From positions 62,001 through 126,000 of the forward strand of contig NZ_WWNE01000008.1 in NCBI RefSeq assembly GCF_009909615.1: a stretch of DNA of 64,000 bases. The letters run 5' to 3'. The stretch's first letter is position 1. Every line of letters starts with the position of its first letter. The translations under genes were made by a program, and so were the position numbers. Under the pieces are notes generated by a model. The model ran no database searches. It saw only the letters and a program-made list of their open reading frames with translations, and had not been told where the DNA came from. Origin of the DNA: Acidiluteibacter ferrifornacis. Its GTDB lineage: Bacteria > Bacteroidota > Bacteroidia > Flavobacteriales_E > Vicingaceae. Below are positions 57,917-64,000 of the stretch, in pieces.

Positions 57917-60900
57917 ATGAGAAGAAGTTTACAATTCTTTACGTTTACCTTGACAGTAATGCTTTCTAGCATTGCTTTTTACACTTTTGGACAAACCCCA
58001 ACAGTGAATGTTTTTGAAGAGCGATTTGATGGCCCCACAATTAAGATGACTTCTTCGTCAGCTTCTGGTCTAAATAATAATCGTTGGGCTATTACTAATA
58101 GGGTGGGAGCACAAGGAAGCACTCCATATAGCAGTGATTCGGCACAAGTAGTTGCCGGAGATATTCTCTATCTAACAACAGATCCTATTGATTTAACTCC
58201 ATATGTTTCAGCGTTGTTGAGTTTTGATCATGTAGCTAAAATCGAAGGTGGGGATAGGGCTCATGTTGAGTTATCTATTGATAATGGGGCTACTTGGATT
58301 CATTTGGGAAAGAAGAATACTAACTATCAAGGTCAGACGAATATGTTACCAGATAGTGCTTGGTCGGAATTTTCTGATGTAATTGGATGGAGAGGAACAC
58401 CAACTCAAGCCAATATAGTAGCTTATCCTCAACCCTCTTGGTTTAGAAAGGAAAATTTCGATATTTCAGAATTGGCGGGGGGACAACCCAATGTGAGAAT
58501 TCGATTTGTGCTAAGAGATATGCTAAATTCTCAAGCTGGACCTTCAGGAAGAGCAGGATGGTTTCTTGATAATGTAATTGTAGCCGGTGCATTTTGTGAG
58601 TTGTTTCCACCAGCAGTTAATCTGTCGGCTCCTAGCTCTTATCCTGGTTCCTATGGAGACGGTAGAGTTTATGATACTGGTCCATTTGATTTTATTGCTT
58701 CTGTGACTGATCAATCTGGACTTTTGTTGGATTCTACCTATGTAGCATACGCTAGATATGACAACAGTAACCCAAGAGTGCTAATCGTACGAGATACTGT
58801 AAAAATGGTGAATGTTTCAGCTGCTAACTTTCGAGGAACAATACCCGCTGCTAATGTTGGAGATTCAATAAGGTATTCGTTAATTTACACCGATGCAAGT
58901 GGTTGCTTTAATAAAACCCGATTCCCATTAGCAGGAGAGCGATACATGATTATTTACCCTGATTTGCCACAGCCTTGTCAACAATTGCCTGAATTTCAAT
59001 TTCCCTATAAAGAAGATTTTGAATCATTTCCAAGGGATGAGACAGGTAAAATGTATAACAACTGGGTTAATTTGCAAGGAGATTTTCATGATTGGTGGGT
59101 AGGAGTTGATTCTACACTAACCAATGGAACTGGTCCTAAGGGAGGTAAATCTGGAATTAAATTCTTGTATTTAGAGGCAACCGGTCATGTAGGCCAAGAA
59201 GCGCATATCGTTTCACCCTGTTTGGACTTTTTTGAAACTCCAAACCCGACACTTGAATTCTGGTATCATATGAATGGTCAAAATATTGATGAATTGCATA
59301 TTGATATTTATGATGAAACTATACCAGGTTGGGTAAATGATGTCGCTCCTCCAATTATTGGGAATCAAGGTGATTTCTGGAGGTTGAAGCAAATCAATTT
59401 TTACAACTACAGAGATCGAGTAGTTCAGATACGTTTGAGAGCTAAGGCAGGAAAAGGTGGAGATATTGGCGATATTGCGATCGACGACTTCTATATTTAC
59501 AATGGTCCAATTCATAATGCTGCAGTTGTTGAAGTATATAGAACTCCTTTTACTCCAAAAGTAAATGACCAATTATCATTTAGATTAGAGAATTTTGGAG
59601 TACTACCAATTACGACGCTTAGTGCGACTTACAATATTTATGATCGATTTAATAATCTTGAATCAACAGTTACTGAAACTTTTAATGGACTCAATGTTCC
59701 ACCAGCAGCAACACAAGATTTGACTTTTTCTACTCCGTTTTTAGCACCTGATAGCATATTTTTTGCACAAGTCATAGTAAATCTTGCAATGGATACTGCC
59801 AATAATAATGATACGAATATTGCTCAATCATATGGGGTAAACAAGCGTCCTATTTCTTATTATGACAACTATGATGTGGATTCAAGGGCTGATGATTGGG
59901 TTAACTTTCCCTTACAAGTAGGGGTGCCAGATAAATGGAAGAGATTGAAACCCGGTACAGGTTTTGGTGAGCCAAAACAAGCCTTTTCACCTGATTATGT
60001 TTGGAGTGTGAATGGAACGCAGAAGTATGGCCCAGGCTCTGATAATCAGTTAATTTCTCCATTTATTGATATGAGAAATTCAGACTCTACATTTGTTCAG
60101 TTTTACATGCAAAGAGATATTGCTAACCTAGATGGTGTGCACCTAGAATACAGTTTAGATAGAGGAGCAACTTGGAGACTTGTCGCAGATGATAATAATC
60201 CGCCTGCTACTTTAAACTGGTATAATAGTATTAATTATGACGGAATACCTTGTTGGGCCGATACTACTGGCGGATACAAATTGTCGCGAATTAAAACTAC
60301 CTATTTAGATGACTTAGATGAAGTTCTATTTAGATTTAGATTCATGTCAGATACGAATGATTTTGCTGGTTTTGGTGCGGCTGTTGATAACTTTAACATT
60401 ATCAATCCTCAGCCATTAGATGTAGCGGTTACTGGTGTGTTTTCTCCTTTGTCTTATTGCGATATTGATTCAGCGAAGGTGGAGTTTAAATTGGAAAATT
60501 ACGGTAGAACTTCCATGAGTTCTATTCCAGTCGTGATATCAGTAATAGATGAAAATAACAATACAGTTAGCTCTATAAATGAGACAGTGAATGCTAATCT
60601 AGGGGTCTTTGACTCAGTAAGAGTTACATCTACAGGTTGGGTAAAGTTGCCAAGATATGGGAATTATAAAGTACAAGTAGTATCTAATTTAGCCGGCGAC
60701 GGAGATGCAAGAAATGATACTGCATTTAAGTTCACCGAAAGTTATTATGGATGTAATTTGACATTAAGGTATTCAACTAGCCTTACTATTGGTGGAGAAG
60801 GTTCATGGGAAGTCCTCGTTAATAATGCCTCACCAGAGAGGAGATTGATTGAAAAAACGGATACATTACTACCTTCTACTACTTATACGAAAGAAGTTTG

Positions 60901-62305
60901 TATAAAAGATGGACAGGAAGTAAAAGTGAACCTTAAAGATGGTAATTCTAACTTAATTCAATTTGAAGTGTTAGGTTTTGGTTATTCTTATTGGAGAACT
61001 CTAGGTGGAAACCAAAACATTAACTCAAATTCTTTTGATTGGGACTGTCCTCCCAAATTATCAATGGGGGTAACAAAAATTGACCTACAAGGATTAGCTG
61101 GGAACTTACCTTTTGCCATCGATTATCCTATAGAAATTACCTTATTAGATAATGGTTTGGATTCTATAGATGATGTGAAGGTTAACTTACAGATTGATAA
61201 CGATCCCGTTATAACAGAATCCCTTGTTTTTGACCCAGAATTGAGGTATAAAGATGTTAGAAAACATCTATTCCAAAACCCTTGGAGTGCTACACCTGGT
61301 ATTCATAAAATTAAAGCTTGGACAAGTGAGCCAAATAGTAATAATTTCCCTGATACAGATCCAACGGACGATACGGCATACTTTGATATGCATGTTTTAG
61401 ATACTGTGAAAGCCGTTTCTGTAAATAATTATTGCAACGATTTTGAGAATGTGTCAAAAGCTTGGAGAGGTTTGAACTTTAGTACGTATACCAAATTGGG
61501 AAATAGCTTTCAACTGGGTACAGGTACTAAGCCGAATCTAAATACGAGTAATAGTGGGCAAAATTCATGGATAACCACATTGGATTCCAATTATGTTGAT
61601 TATGATTCTTCTAGTGTCGTTTCTGACTTCTTTCAACTAAAAGCTCAAAAATGTTATGAAGTAAGTTTCTTCCATAAGTTCGAAACAGAGGAGGATAATG
61701 ATGGAGGACACTTCCAGTACTCAATTAACAATGGCCAGTCTTGGATTACTTTATACGATAATAGCGGAACAGCAACGGAATGGTTCAACACCCAACACGT
61801 AGCTGCTATGTTGAATAATAGCCAGAATGCTGGATGGACTGGAACAAGCGCTTGGATTCAATCTAAAAATACTTTGGGACTGTGGGAAGATAAACAAACA
61901 ATTTTCAGATTTAGATATCAGTCGGATGGTTCTGTCAGAAACGAAGGCTGGCAAATTGATGATTTTTGCATCAATGAAATTGCAAAATCTGACTCACTGA
62001 GGTACCAAACCTGTTTTCCAGTTGGGCTTAATACTTTTAACTCAAAAAATATTTCTTTAAGTCAAAATGTACCTAACCCAACTAATGGAGTAACAACAAT
62101 AACTTACGGTTTAACGAAATCAGGTCAGGTGAACTTTAATGTCACTAACATGTTGGGACAAACCTTTGCTCAAACTTCTGAATTCATGAGCGCAGGTGAT
62201 CACATGATTGAATTGAATGTTGCTGAATGGGCTGATGGAGTATATTTTTACTCTATTGAGTTTGAAGGAGAAAGAATTGTTAAGAAAATGATTATTTCTA
62301 AATAA
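57917..62305 (+). CDS. Giant T9SS type A secreted protein with MAM-like domains
   Basis: A 1462-residue secreted protein: signal peptide (about 1-26), four jelly-roll/MAM-like segments (about 35-225, 365-535, 645-840, 1170-1375), Ig-like linkers between them (one holds DQSGLLLDSTYVAYA) and a C-terminal type A sorting domain (about 1385-1462, NVPNPTNGVTTITYGL and WADGVYFYSIEFEGERIVKK). The MAM-like segments share the pattern 'W or F...hYLxxEATG...FWYHMNG...DIAIDDF'. It is probably a cell-surface adhesin or scaffold; no enzyme motif was recognised. A downstream paralog at 62378 has the same domain order. The start is the ATG at 57917. Confidence 0.87.
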   Translation: MRRSLQFFTFTLTVMLSSIAFYTFGQTPTVNVFEERFDGPTIKMTSSSASGLNNNRWAITNRVGAQGSTPYSSDSAQVVAGDILYLTTDPIDLTPYVSALLSFDHVAKIEGGDRAHVELSIDNGATWIHLGKKNTNYQGQTNMLPDSAWSEFSDVIGWRGTPTQANIVAYPQPSWFRKENFDISELAGGQPNVRIRFVLRDMLNSQAGPSGRAGWFLDNVIVAGAFCELFPPAVNLSAPSSYPGSYGDGRVYDTGPFDFIASVTDQSGLLLDSTYVAYARYDNSNPRVLIVRDTVKMVNVSAANFRGTIPAANVGDSIRYSLIYTDASGCFNKTRFPLAGERYMIIYPDLPQPCQQLPEFQFPYKEDFESFPRDETGKMYNNWVNLQGDFHDWWVGVDSTLTNGTGPKGGKSGIKFLYLEATGHVGQEAHIVSPCLDFFETPNPTLEFWYHMNGQNIDELHIDIYDETIPGWVNDVAPPIIGNQGDFWRLKQINFYNYRDRVVQIRLRAKAGKGGDIGDIAIDDFYIYNGPIHNAAVVEVYRTPFTPKVNDQLSFRLENFGVLPITTLSATYNIYDRFNNLESTVTETFNGLNVPPAATQDLTFSTPFLAPDSIFFAQVIVNLAMDTANNNDTNIAQSYGVNKRPISYYDNYDVDSRADDWVNFPLQVGVPDKWKRLKPGTGFGEPKQAFSPDYVWSVNGTQKYGPGSDNQLISPFIDMRNSDSTFVQFYMQRDIANLDGVHLEYSLDRGATWRLVADDNNPPATLNWYNSINYDGIPCWADTTGGYKLSRIKTTYLDDLDEVLFRFRFMSDTNDFAGFGAAVDNFNIINPQPLDVAVTGVFSPLSYCDIDSAKVEFKLENYGRTSMSSIPVVISVIDENNNTVSSINETVNANLGVFDSVRVTSTGWVKLPRYGNYKVQVVSNLAGDGDARNDTAFKFTESYYGCNLTLRYSTSLTIGGEGSWEVLVNNASPERRLIEKTDTLLPSTTYTKEVCIKDGQEVKVNLKDGNSNLIQFEVLGFGYSYWRTLGGNQNINSNSFDWDCPPKLSMGVTKIDLQGLAGNLPFAIDYPIEITLLDNGLDSIDDVKVNLQIDNDPVITESLVFDPELRYKDVRKHLFQNPWSATPGIHKIKAWTSEPNSNNFPDTDPTDDTAYFDMHVLDTVKAVSVNNYCNDFENVSKAWRGLNFSTYTKLGNSFQLGTGTKPNLNTSNSGQNSWITTLDSNYVDYDSSSVVSDFFQLKAQKCYEVSFFHKFETEEDNDGGHFQYSINNGQSWITLYDNSGTATEWFNTQHVAAMLNNSQNAGWTGTSAWIQSKNTLGLWEDKQTIFRFRYQSDGSVRNEGWQIDDFCINEIAKSDSLRYQTCFPVGLNTFNSKNISLSQNVPNPTNGVTTITYGLTKSGQVNFNVTNMLGQTFAQTSEFMSAGDHMIELNVAEWADGVYFYSIEFEGERIVKKMIISK

Positions 62306-62325
62306 TATTTAATTGTTATATATTT

Positions 62326-62359
62326 AAAGGGAACTATTGAGAAATAGTTCCCTTTTTTT
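62326..62359 (+). terminator. Intrinsic terminator between the two giant secreted-protein genes
   Basis: A perfect 13-bp stem (62326-62338 with 62343-62355), a 4-base loop and a T-run to 62359. It makes the two paralogs separate transcription units. Confidence 0.92.
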
Positions 62360-62377
62360 GTAATTAAAATCCATAGA

Positions 62378-64000
62378 ATGAAAAGAATAAGTCTATTTTT
62401 TGTTTTTATTTCAATGAGTATGTTTGCTTTTTCGCAAACTGTAATAGTCAATGAAGATTTTGAAGGCAGTTCAACTTCATTTAATAGTTATGCAGCTTCT
62501 AATCCATTTGCATTTTGGAATACAAACTCTGTTTTTAGTACGAGTGGTTCAAAATCCTATCGCGGAGTAGTAACTTTTAACGACACTTTATTTTTGGAGT
62601 CTAATTCATTTTCTACGATGGGCTATTTGAGTGTGGGTTTATCCTTTAATCAAATTTGTAAAATAGGAAGCCTGGACAAGGCTCATTTGCAATATTCATT
62701 AGATAATGGAATCACATGGACCTATCTCACCACTAATGAATATTTAGGTACAGGATTATTTGCTCAAAACCTGTTTTCTTCAAGATCATACGCGGATTGG
62801 TTATCCAGCCAACCTACAACCCTGCCAAATAATACGTGGTGGAAGAATGAAACTTTTGACATCTCTGCCACAGCCAACAATAGTCAAGTAAAAATTCGGT
62901 TGGTACTAGTTGATGGGGATTTTAATGGCCCTGCTTCTAATTATGGGTGGTTAATCGATGATTTTCAAATTGTGGGAGCTGCTTGTGAGCTCATTCCACC
63001 TACTCTTTCAAATGCAACGGTGATTACTGGTGCCACTTATTCCTTGTCACCAACGCGATTATCAATTGATGCCTTTGATCAATCTGGAATCTCTTCCGCA
63101 AAAGTATACTTCACTATCAATAATGGGGCGATTGACTCTGTGTCATTGAGTAATGTATCCGGAAATACGTGGACAGGAAATTTGCCATCGGGGTCAATTA
63201 ATGATACCATTTGTTATTATTATTCTATAAGAGATGCCTCCACATGCTTTAATCAAGAAGTATTGCCAGCCAGTCAATGTTATCAATTTTATATTGACCC
63301 ATTACCGCCAGTGCCTTGCATAGGAACGGCTATAACAAACTATCCCTATAACGAAGATTTTACTACATTTCTAGTTGGCACAAGTGGCGCTCTGGTTAAT
63401 AACTGGGAAAATTCGACATTTGATGATTTTGACTGGTACGTTCACTCAGGTGCAACAACTTCTACAAATACGGGACCTTCCTCAGATCATACAGGAGGAA
63501 ATGGCAAATACCTCTATATGGAAGCAACAGGGCCTTTATCAGGAGAAGAGGCTCATTTAATTACACCCTGCTATACTTTAGGTAGTAATTCATTTTATCA
63601 ATTTAGCTTTTGGTACCATATGTATGGAGTGGGAATGGGAGAGTTGCATGTAGATCTTTTTGCGAATAATATGTGGAACTTGGACATTATGCCTTCCATC
63701 GCTGGAGATCAAGGGAATCAATGGCTGAAAGCTACTATTGATGTGTCTAATTATGCAGGTCAGACCATTAAACTTCGGTTTAGAGGCCGAAAAGGCCCTA
63801 GTTATACCAGTGATATTGCGCTCGATGATATTGGTTTAAATGTAACTACAGGAGAGGATGTCTCAGTTGCATCAATTAGCAATCCAATGGATAAAACATG
63901 TTTGTTAAATCCATCTCAAAGAGTGGATGTTTCAATTTTTAATAATGGTTTCGTGCCTATTTCATCCATTCCAGTGGCTTATCAATTAAATAATGGTCCT
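62378..64000 (+). CDS. Second giant secreted MAM-like protein, 3' end beyond window
   Basis: An open frame of 541 codons from the ATG at 62378 with no stop before the window end. It begins with a signal peptide (MKRISLFFVFISMSMFAFSQ), then repeats the order of the preceding gene: a first MAM-like domain ending GWLIDDFQIVGAACELIPP, an Ig-like domain (FDQSGISSAKVYFTINNG) and a second MAM-like domain (YLYMEATGPLSGEEAHLITPC, FSFWYHMYG, SDIALDDIG). It is clearly paralogous to 57917-62305 but diverged. The C-terminal sorting signal would lie outside the window, so T9SS export is inferred. Confidence 0.82.
   Translation, partial: MKRISLFFVFISMSMFAFSQTVIVNEDFEGSSTSFNSYAASNPFAFWNTNSVFSTSGSKSYRGVVTFNDTLFLESNSFSTMGYLSVGLSFNQICKIGSLDKAHLQYSLDNGITWTYLTTNEYLGTGLFAQNLFSSRSYADWLSSQPTTLPNNTWWKNETFDISATANNSQVKIRLVLVDGDFNGPASNYGWLIDDFQIVGAACELIPPTLSNATVITGATYSLSPTRLSIDAFDQSGISSAKVYFTINNGAIDSVSLSNVSGNTWTGNLPSGSINDTICYYYSIRDASTCFNQEVLPASQCYQFYIDPLPPVPCIGTAITNYPYNEDFTTFLVGTSGALVNNWENSTFDDFDWYVHSGATTSTNTGPSSDHTGGNGKYLYMEATGPLSGEEAHLITPCYTLGSNSFYQFSFWYHMYGVGMGELHVDLFANNMWNLDIMPSIAGDQGNQWLKATIDVSNYAGQTIKLRFRGRKGPSYTSDIALDDIGLNVTTGEDVSVASISNPMDKTCLLNPSQRVDVSIFNNGFVPISSIPVAYQLNNGP

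Noticed and set aside
1-64000. CRISPR array, prophage, intact insertion sequence or toxin-antitoxin pair
   Set aside because: No spaced direct repeats, phage structural genes, transposase or paired small genes were seen on either strand.

Overview
The window is AT-rich chromosomal DNA from a member of the Bacteroidota, most likely a marine-type Flavobacteriales. The grounds are: type IX secretion sorting domains of type A (57917-62305) and type B (31897-34296); a SprB-like repeat; several exact copies of the Bacteroidota -7 promoter box TAnnTTTG with almost no Shine-Dalgarno sequences; Bacteroidota-typical families (DUF2851, DUF3467, DUF1573, DUF1343/NamZ); and the gene strings prfA-pyrF and tRNA-tuf-tRNA(Trp)-secE-nusG-rplKAJL-rpoBC-DUF3467. 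I cannot fix the family or genus.

Layout. 1-4136: 3' part of prfA, then pyrF, DUF2851, a small PspC-domain protein and an SDR oxidoreductase. 4190-8940: a sodium:alanine-type symporter with unusual added domains, a three-repeat HhH protein, apt and an acyl-CoA dehydrogenase. 9003-10476: rpsU, xerC and hpf. 10647-23985: the translation/transcription block, with tRNAs Thr(TGT), Tyr(GTA), Gly(TCC) and Thr(GGT), tuf, tRNA-Trp, secE, nusG, L11, L1, L10, L7/L12, rpoB, rpoC and a DUF3467 gene. Hairpins at 15386 and 19300 may tune rpoB and rpoC expression.

24133-29923 (minus strand): a patatin/Omp85-type outer-membrane protein, a metal-receptor-like protein without a signal peptide, a cystathionine beta-synthase-type enzyme and an FtsX-like permease. 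A NamZ-like lipoprotein is divergent at 29957. 31220-31840 holds a small secreted orphan gene bracketed by inverted REP-like palindromes. 31897-36371 (minus): a type B T9SS cargo protein, a possible structured small RNA (34340-34520), an aminotransferase and a DUF1573 protein.

36749-47171: valS, the polyphosphate pair ppk and ppx, a DUF481 barrel, and on the minus strand protoporphyrinogen oxidase, hemN and an outer-membrane transporter-like protein. 47293-57717: fused isobutyryl-CoA mutase icmF, a lipoprotein, DUF2147, a methyltransferase, a coiled-coil secreted protein, a GT2 glycosyltransferase, 1-pyrroline-5-carboxylate dehydrogenase, a DivIC-like protein and fumarylacetoacetase. 57917-64000: two tandem paralogous giant secreted MAM-like proteins, the second cut by the window end.

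Taken together this is mostly core genome: translation, RNA polymerase, purine/pyrimidine metabolism, heme, polyphosphate, and degradation of proline, tyrosine and branched acyl groups. Surface and secretion genes are interspersed. I see no CRISPR array, prophage, intact insertion sequence or obvious defence island. The most unusual items are the symporter fusion, the structured RNA candidate, terminators whose U-tract runs straight into the next start codon, and the tandem secreted paralogs.
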